From positions 62,001 to 126,000 of the forward strand of contig NZ_PTIX01000017.1 of NCBI RefSeq assembly GCF_002934265.1: 64,000 nucleotides of DNA. The letters run 5' to 3'. Below are positions 56,894-64,000 of this stretch, piece by piece. The notes beneath the pieces are model-generated. The model made no database searches. It was not told where the DNA came from and saw only the letters and a list, made by a program, of their open reading frames with translations. Position numbers and translations under genes: made by a program. Position 1 is the first letter of the stretch; every line of letters begins with the position of its first letter. Source of the DNA: Actinokineospora auranticolor (lineage in GTDB: Bacteria; Actinomycetota; Actinomycetes; Mycobacteriales; Pseudonocardiaceae).

Positions 56894-58093
56894 TCACTCG
56901 TGCCGGAGGGCTTCGATGGGGCGCAGGCGCGCGGCCCGACCCGCCGGGTAGCTGCCGAAGAACAGGCCGATCAGCGCGGACACGGCGAAGGCGAGCAGCA
57001 CCGACGACGGCACGATCACCGGCGTGATGCCCGCGATGGTGAACTGCGCGCCGATGAACGCGGCGGCCACGCCGAGCGCGCCGCCGAACAGGCTCAACAT
57101 CGTCGCCTCCAGCAGGAACTGGCCGAGGATCGACGAGCGCCGGGCGCCGACGGCCTTGCGGATGCCGATCTCCCGGATCCGCTCGGTGACCGTGACCAGC
57201 ATGATGTTGGTGACGCCGATCCCGCCGACCAGCAGCGAGATCGCCGCGACGGCGGCCAGCAGCACGGTGAACGTGTCGGTGGTGGCGGTGCGCGCGGTGA
57301 GCAGCTGTTCCTGGCTGAGCACCCGGTAGTCGGCCGTGCCGCCGAAGCCGATGCCGTGGCGGCCGTCGAGGATCGTGGTGACCTGGGCCTGGGCCGCGGT
57401 GAGCGCGTCGGGGCCGGTGGCCTGCACGACGATCTGCGAGAGGCTGCCGTAGCCGGTGAGCGCGTTGCGCACGGTGCTCAGCGGCGCCACGGCGGTGTCG
57501 TCGGCGTCCTGGAGTCCGCTGGAGCCCTTGCTCGCCAGCACGCCCACCACGGTGAACGGGATGTTGTTGACCAGGATCGTCTGGCCGACCGGGGCGGCGC
57601 CGGGGAACAGCTCGGTGGCCACGGTCGCGCCGATGACCACGACCTTGCGGCCCTGGGCGACGTCGTCGGCGCTGAACGGCGAGCCCTGCGCGACGGCGCT
57701 GTTGGTGGTCTCGAAGTAGGCCGGGTCGGTGCCCAGGAACTGCGAGACGCTGTGGCTGACGTCCGCGTGCGCGGCGGTCGCCGAGGTCGACACGACCGGC
57801 GACGCCGACTTCACCGCGGGCGCCTCGACCGGGTCGGCCAGCGCGGTCGCGTCGTCGACTGTCAGCGGTCGGGCGCTGGACCCGGCCTGGGCGCGCTGCG
57901 GGGAGATGGTGAGCACGTTCGTGCCCAGGCCCGCGATGCTCTGCTGCACCGACACCGACGCGCCGTTGCCGACCGCGATCAGCAGGATCACCGACGCGAC
58001 GCCGATCAGGATGCCGAGCGTGGTGAGGGCGGAGCGCAGCTTGTTCGCGGTGACCCCGCGCACGGCGAAGGCCAAGACCTCGGTGAACCTCAC
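56894..58093 (-). CDS. MacB-like ABC transporter permease
   Basis: 399 residues, GTG at 58093 overlapping the ATPase stop. One N-terminal helix (LRSALTTLGILIGVASVILL), a large outer MacB_PCD domain (QQSIAGLGTNVLTISPQRAQ, VVVIGATVATELFPGAAPVG, GFGGTADYRVLSQEQLLTA), and three C-terminal helices of the FtsX domain with TNIMLVTVTERIREIGIRKAVGA. Works as a mechanotransmission exporter with the ATPase and adaptor. Confidence 0.93.
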   Translation of the reverse strand: MRFTEVLAFAVRGVTANKLRSALTTLGILIGVASVILLIAVGNGASVSVQQSIAGLGTNVLTISPQRAQAGSSARPLTVDDATALADPVEAPAVKSASPVVSTSATAAHADVSHSVSQFLGTDPAYFETTNSAVAQGSPFSADDVAQGRKVVVIGATVATELFPGAAPVGQTILVNNIPFTVVGVLASKGSSGLQDADDTAVAPLSTVRNALTGYGSLSQIVVQATGPDALTAAQAQVTTILDGRHGIGFGGTADYRVLSQEQLLTARTATTDTFTVLLAAVAAISLLVGGIGVTNIMLVTVTERIREIGIRKAVGARRSSILGQFLLEATMLSLFGGALGVAAAFIGAQFTIAGITPVIVPSSVLLAFAVSALIGLFFGSYPAGRAARLRPIEALRHE

Positions 58094-58785
58094 GCGAGCA
58101 CCCCCGTGAACCGGTTCTCCACGATCCGCCCGTCGACGACCCGCACGACCCGGTTGGCGTGCGCGGCGACGTCGTCCTCGTGGGTGATCAGCACGACCGT
58201 GCGGCCGCTGGCGTGCAGGCGGTCCAGGATGCCCATGACCTCCTGGCTGCTGCGCGTGTCGAGGTTGCCGGTCGGCTCGTCGGCCAGCACGATCGCGGGG
58301 CCGGTGACCAGGGCGCGGGCGATCGCCACGCGCTGCTGCTGGCCGCCGGAGAGCTCGTTGGGCCGGTGGTGCGCGCGCTCGGCGAGCCCGACCAGGCGCA
58401 GCGCCGCGTTCGCCCGCAGCCTGCGCTCGGCGCGCCGCACCCCCGCGTAGACCAGGGGCAGTTCGACGTTGGCCAGCGCGGTCGTGCGCGGGATCAGGTT
58501 GAACGACTGGAACACGAACCCGATCTTGCGGTTGCGCAGCAGGCCGAGCTGGGCCTCGCCGAACTCGGCGGTGTCGATGCCGTCGAGCAGGTAGCGGCCG
58601 GAGGTCGGCACGTCCAGGCAGCCGAGCACGTTGAGCAGCGTCGACTTGCCGGAGCCGGACGCGCCCATGATCGCCAGGTACTCGCCGCGGTCGACGGTGA
58701 GGTCGAGCCCGCGCAGCGCGTGCACGGCCGTGTCGCCGCTGCCGTAGGTCTTGCGCAGGTCGCGGACCTCGATCGCGGGGGTCAT
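58090..58785 (-). CDS. MacB/LolD-like ABC transporter ATPase
   Basis: 231 residues. Walker A IMGASGSGKSTLLNVLGCLD, VFQSFNLIPRTTALANVELPL, signature NELSGGQQQRVAIARAL, Walker B AIVLADEPTGNLDT, switch His LITHEDDV. Standard length for a MacB-type ATPase. Overlaps the permease and the adaptor by 4 nt each. Confidence 0.95.
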   Translation of the reverse strand: MTPAIEVRDLRKTYGSGDTAVHALRGLDLTVDRGEYLAIMGASGSGKSTLLNVLGCLDVPTSGRYLLDGIDTAEFGEAQLGLLRNRKIGFVFQSFNLIPRTTALANVELPLVYAGVRRAERRLRANAALRLVGLAERAHHRPNELSGGQQQRVAIARALVTGPAIVLADEPTGNLDTRSSQEVMGILDRLHASGRTVVLITHEDDVAAHANRVVRVVDGRIVENRFTGVLA

Positions 58786-59924
58786 CGCCCGCCGCCGGTG
58801 CGCCCGCCCGCCGGGACGCCGCCGCCCCCGCCGCCGAACCCGCCACCGCCGAAGCCGCCGTTGCCGTTGCGGTTGTTGTTGCCCTGCTGGGTGGTGCCGG
58901 TGGCGACCTGGGGCAGCACGACCTGCTCGTTCTCGCTGAGGCCCGAGGTGATCTGGGCGTACGAGTCGCCCCGGACACCGACCTCGACGGTGCGGCGGGT
59001 CTCCTGGCCGTTCTCCAGCACGGTGACGGTGCTGGTCGTGCCGACGGTCTGCACGGCGGCGGACGGCACGGCGAGCGCGCCGGTCGCGCTGGCCACGGTG
59101 ATCGAGACGCTGGCCGACTGGCCGGGTTTGAGGGTGGCGGGTGGGCTGGTCATGGTCAGCGTGGTGCCGTACTGGACGACGTTGTTCGACGACGTGGGCA
59201 GCAGGTCCACCGCGGCGACGGCGGCCTGGATGGGCTGGTTCGGCAGGGCGTTGACGGTGACCGTGGCGGCCTGGCCGACCTTGAGCTTGCTGACGTCGCT
59301 CTCGGCCACGTCGGCGTGCAGGGTCAGGTTCTTCAGGTCGGTGATGACGAAGTCGCCGGACGCGGTCGTGGTCGTGGTGCTCGAACTGCCACCGCCCCCC
59401 GAGCCCGCCTTGGCGCCGACGGTGACACCGACGGAGGTGATGGTGCCGTCACCGGGCGCGGTCAGGGTCGTCGCGGCGAGGGCGGCCTTTGCCTGGTCAC
59501 GGGCGAGAACGGCCTGGTTGACCTGGTTGTCGAGCTGGTCGGTGTCCTTCCCCGCCGCCTCGGCGTCACCGCGGTTGGTGACGGCCTGGTTGAGGTTGTT
59601 CTGGGCGATGGTGAGCTGGAGCTTGGGCTCGGAGGTCTCCAGCGTGCCGAGGGTCTGGCCCTTGGTGACCACGTCGCCGACCTTGACGTTCACCGCGGCG
59701 ACCGTGCCGGACGTGCCGAAGGAGGCGGTGCCGGTGTACCCGCTGGCCACCGTCCCGGCAGCCGTCACCGTCTCGCTGACGTCCCGAGTCTGCGCCGCCG
59801 CCGTCCGCGTCTGCGCGGCGGCCGCTGTCTCGGTGCCACCGCCGAACAACACGAAGTACCCCGCCACCGCCGCCCCCACGAGCACGACGGCCAAGATGCC
59901 GTTCACCACCAACCCACGTCTCAT
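58782..59924 (-). CDS. HlyD/RND-type periplasmic adaptor protein
   Basis: 380 residues from the ATG at 59924. N-terminal helix (GLVVNGILAVVLVGAAVAGY), then the adaptor order: lipoyl-half (SETVTAAGTVASGYTGTASFG, VKVGDVVTKGQTLGTLET), a coiled-coil hairpin (LQLTIAQNNLNQAVTNRGDA, LDNQVNQAVLARDQAKAAL), second lipoyl-half, and beta-barrel (LHADVAESDVSKLKVGQAAT). The C-terminus is a Gly/Asn-rich tail. First gene of the six-gene exporter/two-component operon. Confidence 0.92.
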   Translation of the reverse strand: MRRGLVVNGILAVVLVGAAVAGYFVLFGGGTETAAAAQTRTAAAQTRDVSETVTAAGTVASGYTGTASFGTSGTVAAVNVKVGDVVTKGQTLGTLETSEPKLQLTIAQNNLNQAVTNRGDAEAAGKDTDQLDNQVNQAVLARDQAKAALAATTLTAPGDGTITSVGVTVGAKAGSGGGGSSSTTTTTASGDFVITDLKNLTLHADVAESDVSKLKVGQAATVTVNALPNQPIQAAVAAVDLLPTSSNNVVQYGTTLTMTSPPATLKPGQSASVSITVASATGALAVPSAAVQTVGTTSTVTVLENGQETRRTVEVGVRGDSYAQITSGLSENEQVVLPQVATGTTQQGNNNRNGNGGFGGGGFGGGGGGVPAGGRTGGGR

Positions 59925-60354
59925 GACCCGAAAGCCTCGCGCGCGTCGCTGTGGCGCACCTACGAGAAAGCCGGCAGTTTCCTGTGAACCGCGCTCGACC
60001 TGGCCGAACAACCACGGGCATCGCCCGACGTTCTCGCCCGATCACTTCGACCGGCCCCCTCAGGGGCATCAAGCGCGGATCACTCAGCGAACTCGTACCG
60101 TCCACGATGGACAGCGAAAAAGACCACTGCGCACTGTGCCGACGAGAGCGATCTACGAGCAGACGCATGCGCGACTCCGGATATGGACGCCATTGTCCAT
60201 CGGTCGAGCGAGTGGGCGGAATTGCCGCAAACGCACCAGGACTGGATGCCGTGCCATGCCGGGGTGACGCCCTTGAGACCACGCGCAGCTTGAACCCGGT
60301 GTGGTCGAGGGTCGGGCGGCGATGCCAACTCCCTGGTGGTGATCGGGGAACCGT
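59925..60354. other. Intergenic region, no gene seen
   Basis: 430 bp upstream of the exporter operon and downstream of the lipoprotein gene. Includes an ATGGAC-N6-GTCCAT dyad at 60183-60200. Reading frames here have poor composition and no ribosome sites. Confidence 0.4.
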
Positions 60355-60816
60355 TCAGGTCGCGCAGGTCCAGGGGCGGGGGCCGAAGGCGAGCATGACG
60401 GAGAAGGTGTCGTCGGAGACGGAGTTGACCAGCAGGAGCACGTCAGGCTCGTCAGGGTGCTCGAAGCAGAGGCCATCCCCGCGACCGTCTTTGGGCTCCC
60501 ACCCGCGCTTGGCCGCTTCCGCGCGGTAGAAAGCGCGGGTCCGCGGCATGCCGCCGTCGGCCCCGGACATCCGGATCTCGACGCCACCGAAGTAGCCCTC
60601 GTCGTCACAGGGCTTGATGACCCAGACCTCCCCGGGCACCGCGCCCGGCGGGATCACGTCGGTGACCATCTCGTTCTGCCGCAGCCGCGCGGCGGTGGCG
60701 TCGTGCTCCTCCAGGCAGGGGCCGCCGACCCCGTCGCCGCCGAACAGCCGCGTGCCGGTGCAGCCCGCGAGGGTCAACAAGAGCGCCGAAATCACCACCA
60801 GGCCCACTACGCGCAT
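60355..60816 (-). CDS. Putative lipoprotein
   Basis: 153 residues, ATG at 60816 with GGAGG 5 nt upstream. Signal MRVVGLVVISALLLTLAGC with lipobox LAGC (Cys19). The mature part has two more Cys pairs (GGPCLEEHD, VIKPCDDEG; DGLCFEHPDE, PRPWTCAT) and reads as a compact alpha/beta domain (RTRAFYRAEAAKRGWEPKDG resembles small actinobacterial lipoprotein domains). Function unknown. Confidence 0.8.
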   Translation of the reverse strand: MRVVGLVVISALLLTLAGCTGTRLFGGDGVGGPCLEEHDATAARLRQNEMVTDVIPPGAVPGEVWVIKPCDDEGYFGGVEIRMSGADGGMPRTRAFYRAEAAKRGWEPKDGRGDGLCFEHPDEPDVLLLVNSVSDDTFSVMLAFGPRPWTCAT

Positions 60817-60886
60817 CAGATCCTCCCCGGTCCACCTCCGATAACACCTCAATTCGGCGGCGAACGGCTTGATCTCCTTCGAATCC

Positions 60887-61483
60887 TCACCCGATCTCCA
60901 CGGACCAGGGCACCCGGCGGGAGCTGAACTTCTCGGCGCCGAGGAAGTCCAGGAGCGCGGTGTGGGCGGGGGTGCCCGTACCCCAGGGAAACCGGACGAG
61001 GTGCCACCGCAGTGGGAGCACCTGGCCGTCGACGAGTTTGACGGCCAGGTAGCTCAGCCCGAGGAACCGGGCCAGCGAGGATCGGGGCGGACGGACCCAC
61101 CGCCAGCCGGAGATCTCCGCGGGCTCGATCCGGTGGTGGCGCCACGTGGTGGTGCAGGTGAGCCGTCCGTCTTTGATCCGCACCGGACCCACGGCGCGCA
61201 CGAGGTTCGCGCACCACAGGGCCAAGCCGGTCGCGACGACGGTGGTGCCGAGGAAGACGGGATCGGCGCGGTCATGGAGATCTTGGTAGGTGGCGAGAAC
61301 GAAGAGCGGGCAGAGGAGGGTGAGGAAGGCCCAGAAGAGGGTGAGCCACCACTGCCTGCCCAACACGACCACGACGGTTCCTCCCGAACGGGTGCCGCTA
61401 CCCAGGGCCCTGTCGAACAGCTCCCGCGGCCCAGGGATCACGCTGCCCCACCATGTCCCCCTACCCTGACCATCCTCCTCCAC
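60887..61483 (-). CDS. Membrane protein, possible PH-like domain
   Basis: Up to 198 residues. Two helices (WWLTLFWAFLTLLCPLFVLA and PVFLGTTVVATGLALWCANL) are followed by a beta-rich region (GPVRIKDGRLTCTTTWRHHR, IEPAEISGWRWV, LAVKLVDGQVLPLRW) like a bacterial PH domain. The start is uncertain: GTG at 61483 lacks a ribosome site, and a GTG near residue 15 is an alternative. Follows the XRE gene in the same direction. Confidence 0.65.
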   Translation of the reverse strand: MEEDGQGRGTWWGSVIPGPRELFDRALGSGTRSGGTVVVVLGRQWWLTLFWAFLTLLCPLFVLATYQDLHDRADPVFLGTTVVATGLALWCANLVRAVGPVRIKDGRLTCTTTWRHHRIEPAEISGWRWVRPPRSSLARFLGLSYLAVKLVDGQVLPLRWHLVRFPWGTGTPAHTALLDFLGAEKFSSRRVPWSVEIG

Positions 61484-61656
61484 CGCCGGGTCTTCGTGGC
61501 CGCTTCCGCACGTCGCTGTCCCACGAAATCAGGCCGACTGCCCCACCGCGCTGCTCTTGCCCGGGCTGTCGCCGATCGGCGGATCTCGCGGTGCCGCCGG
61601 CGCACCCCGGCGGCACCGATCTCAAGCGGCCACAAGCGACAGTCCTTATCGGATGG

Positions 61657-62514
61657 TCAGTTCGCGCGCGCCTTCCCGCTCGCGCGCAGCCGCTGGGCGG
61701 TGTCGGTGATGGTGCGCAGCGATTCCAGCGGGCTCAGGGCCAGGGCGCGGATCGCGTCGGCGTCGCGCTGGTAGGTGCGGACGTCCTCCGACCGGTGCAG
61801 CCAGAGCGTGGTCACCCGGGTCTCGACGAAGGCGACCGTGTCCCTCGCCGACGACTCCAGCAGGGAGAAGGCGCCGTCGAGGGCTGGGTGCCAGCCGAGG
61901 CCGAAGGGGACGACGAGCACCTCGACGTTGGGCAGCTTGGCCATCTCGACCAGGTGGCGCAGCTGCTCGAACCCGGCTTCCGGGCCGCCGACGTTCTGGT
62001 GCAGCGCGGACAACCCGATCAGCGCGGTGAGCCGGGCGGGTTGCTGCCGGGTGACCGCCGTGGCACGGCCGAGCGTGTCGGCCGTGCGGCGGGGGACGTC
62101 CGGCAGCGGGACGCCGGAGGCCGTCGCGATCGCGGTCGCCACCTCCTCCGTCTGCAGGAGTTCCGGTATCTGCAAGGGACTGATCTGCACTATCCCGGAT
62201 GCACCTTGCTCATACGCCAGGTACGCCGCGCGCTGTTCGCCGCGCTCCACCGGGTCCGTCGTGATCCACTGCGGCAGGTCGATCCCCTGCGTCAGGGCCA
62301 TGATCCGGTCGAAGCGCTCACCCCGGACCCGCAGCGCGGCGAGGATGCGGGCGACCTGCTCCGGCCGGGGGACGCGGTCACCGGTCTCCCAGCGGGACAG
62401 CGTCGGCGCGTCCCGGTCGATCCTGAAGGCGAAGTCCCGCAACGAGACCCGCCGCTGCTCCCGCGCTTGACGGAGCGCCCGACCGAGCGCGACCGCTTTC
62501 GGCGTTTTCGACAT
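61657..62514 (-). CDS. XRE regulator with DUF5753
   Basis: 285 residues. Helix-turn-helix in residues 10-65 (LGRALRQAREQRRVSLRDFAF, DAPTLSRWETGDRVPRPEQVA), then the DUF5753 domain (GIVQISPLQIPELLQTEEVA, LIGLSALHQNVGGPEAGFEQL, VEVLVVPFGLGWHPALDGAF). Such regulators are very common in actinomycetes and usually neighbour a small partner gene, often DUF397. Here the divergent small gene is not a clear DUF397. Three dyads lie in the shared promoter region. Confidence 0.93.
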   Translation of the reverse strand: MSKTPKAVALGRALRQAREQRRVSLRDFAFRIDRDAPTLSRWETGDRVPRPEQVARILAALRVRGERFDRIMALTQGIDLPQWITTDPVERGEQRAAYLAYEQGASGIVQISPLQIPELLQTEEVATAIATASGVPLPDVPRRTADTLGRATAVTRQQPARLTALIGLSALHQNVGGPEAGFEQLRHLVEMAKLPNVEVLVVPFGLGWHPALDGAFSLLESSARDTVAFVETRVTTLWLHRSEDVRTYQRDADAIRALALSPLESLRTITDTAQRLRASGKARAN

Positions 62515-62530
62515 GTGTTCTCCCCGTCTG

Positions 62531-62640
62531 GTGACAACCCGTCACCACCCACACCGTTGGAATAACCAGTTGCAGGGCCTGCAATCGCGTGGCCGGACCC
62601 GGCTCGAGGTCACAAACTCTGGGCAATCGGTTTCCGATTG
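62531..62640. promoter_or_regulatory. Divergent promoter region with three dyads
   Basis: GTGAC-N5-GTCAC at 62531-62545, TTGCAGG-G-CCTGCAA at 62570-62584 and CAATCGG-N3-CCGATTG at 62624-62640, between the XRE gene and its divergent neighbour. Candidate operators for the XRE regulator; only experiment can say which. Confidence 0.5.
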
Positions 62641-62665
62641 TAGATCACACGAGAGCGGAGTTCAC

Positions 62666-63016
62666 ATGGCAGCCACGCGCGATCCCATCACGGCGGCGGA
62701 GGCGGTGCGCCGGTTCCCGGAACTGGCGATTCTCCTCGACCTGCGCGACCACGACTGGCGCTTCCACCTCCTGCAGGAGAACGACGACCTGGTGGCCGTC
62801 GCCGCGACCAACAGCACCGACAGCCACACCGACGCGGTGTTCGTCTTCGACCGCCACCACGTCCTGGCCAACCGGCTGGTGGGCGACGGGGTGGTGTGGA
62901 TGAAGGACGGCACGGACCTGACCGAGGTCGTCACCGACCTGCTCGCGCTGCCCGCCCCGGGCGAGCCGGGGGCCCCGAACCTGGTGATCCGCTCGAGCAC
63001 CCTGTGGATCCCGTGA
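62666..63016 (+). CDS. Small partner protein divergent to XRE/DUF5753 gene
   Basis: 116 residues, ATG with GGAG 5 nt upstream. Starts MAATRDPITAAEAVRRFPEL; the middle holds DHDWRFHLLQENDDLVAVAA and TDAVFVFDRHHVLANRLV, which read as an alternating beta sheet. No family recognised. By position it is the kind of small gene paired with XRE/DUF5753 regulators. Overlaps the next 36-aa gene by GTGA. Confidence 0.7.
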   Translation: MAATRDPITAAEAVRRFPELAILLDLRDHDWRFHLLQENDDLVAVAATNSTDSHTDAVFVFDRHHVLANRLVGDGVVWMKDGTDLTEVVTDLLALPAPGEPGAPNLVIRSSTLWIP

Positions 63017-63123
63017 GCACCGGCGGAATCTGGCAGGTGGTCCTAGGACTCGTCATCCCATCGGTGGCCGTTCAGGTCAGCTTGCTGTGGTGGAGCCCTA
63101 CTCGCAACCGCCGAAATCACTGA
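63013..63123 (+). CDS. 36-aa membrane peptide
   Basis: GTG at 63013 overlaps the previous stop (GTGA). The product is one hydrophobic helix (VVLGLVIPSVAVQVSLLWW) and a basic tail (SPTRNRRNH), the layout of small membrane peptides. No own ribosome site is visible; translation would be coupled. Possibly the anchor or toxin-like part of the XRE-linked unit; uncertain. Confidence 0.45.
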   Translation: MSTGGIWQVVLGLVIPSVAVQVSLLWWSPTRNRRNH

Positions 63124-63260
63124 TGTTGTGTTTAATTGTAGGCCACGAATATGTGACGATTACCTGCGCTTTCCTCGACCGCGTGAACCACGTCATGGCA
63201 CACACTGGCAATTTGCCACGAACATCGGACCACCGGAATGGTCCTAGGACCACGCGGAAA

Positions 63261-63288
63261 GGCCCCGGGCGGTTTCGCGCCCGGGGCC
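63261..63288 (-). terminator. Terminator of DoxX-family gene
   Basis: GGCCCCGGGC and GCCCGGGGCC, perfect 10-bp stem with an 8-nt loop, 9 nt beyond the stop. Confidence 0.7.
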
Positions 63289-63297
63289 CGTGGCCCG

Positions 63298-63831
63298 CTA
63301 CCCCCGGCGCAGCGCGAAGCGGCCGGGGCCGAGCACGGCGATCAGCAGGAACACCCACGAGAGCAACGCCGCCTGCTCGCCCATGTTCTGCAGCGGCAGC
63401 AACCCCATCGGGGCGTGGACGGCGTAGGCCATCACACCGGAGCTGACGAACGCGGCGGTGCGGGTGCACAACCCCAGGACGACGAGTCCCCCACCAGCGA
63501 CCTCCAGCGCGCTGCCCCAGAAGTCGGGCCACGTCCACAGGTCCACCGCGCCGCCGACCCCGTCGATCCCCCCGAAGAGCCCGAAGCCCTGCAGGCCGCG
63601 GGACAGGTAGAGGAAGCCGACCACGACCCGCACCGCCGCGAGCACAACCGGCGCGAGGCGGTTGTCCACATGCGCCTGACTTGTCCACAGGCTCAGCTTG
63701 CGCGGTTCCCCACCACCACCCGGCCAATAGACTGGTTTCGGGGTGCCCCCCTGGGAGGGTGGGGTCTGTCGTCCGGGCCGGGCGGTGTCGATCTTGGCGT
63801 GGGTGTCGTCGGACGAGGGTCGCGTGTTCAT
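63298..63831 (-). CDS. DoxX-family membrane protein
   Basis: 177 residues, ATG at 63831 with AGGAG 6 nt upstream. A polar N-terminal 60 residues precede the DoxX domain with four helices: VVLAAVRVVVGFLYLSRGLQ, GSALEVAGGGLVVLGLC, AAFVSSGVMAYAVHAPMG, and LSWVFLLIAVLGPGRFAL. DoxX proteins are small quinone or sulfur-related membrane proteins; in mycobacteria one works with SodA and a thiol transferase. Two TTGTCCACA words lie inside the gene. Confidence 0.88.
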   Translation of the reverse strand: MNTRPSSDDTHAKIDTARPGRQTPPSQGGTPKPVYWPGGGGEPRKLSLWTSQAHVDNRLAPVVLAAVRVVVGFLYLSRGLQGFGLFGGIDGVGGAVDLWTWPDFWGSALEVAGGGLVVLGLCTRTAAFVSSGVMAYAVHAPMGLLPLQNMGEQAALLSWVFLLIAVLGPGRFALRRG

Positions 63832-63861
63832 CGGAGACTCCTGGGATCGGCGAGGGCTCGA

Positions 63862-64000
63862 GTGGTGGTCGGGTGGGACGCCACTGCGGACGCGTTGGGA
63901 CGCTTGGGGTTGGAGGGCGCTGAGGAATCGACGAAGCCGGGCGAGCAAGGGAAGCCGGGCGAGCAAGGGAAGCCGGGCGAGCAAGGGAAGCCGGGCGAGC
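63862..64000 (+). CDS. Possible start of a Gly-X-Y (collagen-like) repeat protein, cut by window edge
   Basis: From GTG at 63862 (GAGGG 6 nt upstream) the plus frame stays open to the window end and reads VVVGWDATADALGRLGLEGA, then EESTKP and a repeating GEQGKP unit encoded by an 18-bp tandem repeat. Gly falls at every third residue, as in collagen-like bacterial proteins. It is divergent from the DoxX-family gene. No signal peptide is visible, and the sequence runs out, so it could instead be a non-coding tandem repeat. Confidence 0.35.
   Translation, partial: MVVGWDATADALGRLGLEGAEESTKPGEQGKPGEQGKPGEQGKPGE
63933..64000. repeat. 18-bp tandem repeat
   Basis: Unit GAAGCCGGGCGAGCAAGG occurs three full times (63933-63986) and continues to the window edge without change. 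The unit length is a multiple of three. Confidence 0.9.

Noticed and set aside
59951-60529. Open plus-strand frame of 192 codons upstream of the exporter operon
   Set aside because: Low-complexity Arg/Ser-rich product, no ribosome site, and it overlaps the lipoprotein gene in antisense.
1-64000. tRNA, rRNA, CRISPR arrays or intact insertion sequences
   Set aside because: I looked for tRNA T-loop words, spaced direct repeats and transposase motifs by eye and found none; a covariance-model scan would be decisive.

Overview
The window is chromosomal DNA from a high-G+C actinomycete. GTG starts are frequent, gene pairs often overlap by ATGA or GTGA, AGGAG-type ribosome sites are common, and there is a mycobacterial-type LexA box and actinomycete-type DnaA boxes (TTGTCCACA). 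The mix of XRE/DUF5753, DUF2510, KGGVGR-type ATPase and PIG-L genes suggests Pseudonocardiales, but that is inference. I see no rRNA, tRNA, CRISPR array or intact insertion sequence. The first gene enters from the left edge, and a possible Gly-X-Y repeat gene leaves at the right edge.

Layout. 1-4.0 kb: 3' end of an AfsR-like TPR regulator, an XRE regulator, a tiny secreted peptide and an orphan TIR-like gene. 4.0-10.0 kb: a four-gene minus-strand operon (TIR, KGGVGR ATPase with a TIR-like tail, winged-helix-like protein, AAA-HerA double ATPase), which looks like an NTP-driven conflict or defence system. 10.1-12.3 kb: PhzF-like protein, AraC regulator, DUF2000 protein. 12.3-22.9 kb: ten minus-strand enzyme genes, many overlapping, that look like an uncharacterised small-molecule pathway (GCS2 ligase, HMGL-type lyase, haem-oxygenase-like diiron protein, two aminotransferases, ATP-grasp ligase, enolase-superfamily enzyme, RraA, MlrC, nitroreductase). 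22.9-25.2 kb: decayed DNA with a broken T5orf172-type gene, a DUF2510 gene and an SDR.

25.2-35.8 kb: secreted hydrolase, PIG-L deacetylase, then a copper module (membrane-anchored accessory protein, CopA, CsoR, two CsoR-like operators), GntR, MerR plus thioredoxin, an SOS-box gene, SDR, GNAT and CutA. 35.8-46.6 kb: a split phosphate-uptake region with pstB apart from pstC-pstA-pstS, two further secreted or anchored binding-protein-like genes, a sortase-fold protein without catalytic His and Cys, and a secreted protein whose ribosome site lies in a 5' leader hairpin.

46.6-54.1 kb: small conserved genes, a two-component set containing a second, degenerate kinase, and modABC with a TTA codon in modA. 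54.1-60 kb: a six-gene operon of adaptor, MacB-like ATPase and permease, Gly-rich membrane protein, OmpR-type regulator and kinase. 60-64 kb: lipoprotein, membrane protein, XRE/DUF5753 regulator divergent from two small genes, and a DoxX-family gene.
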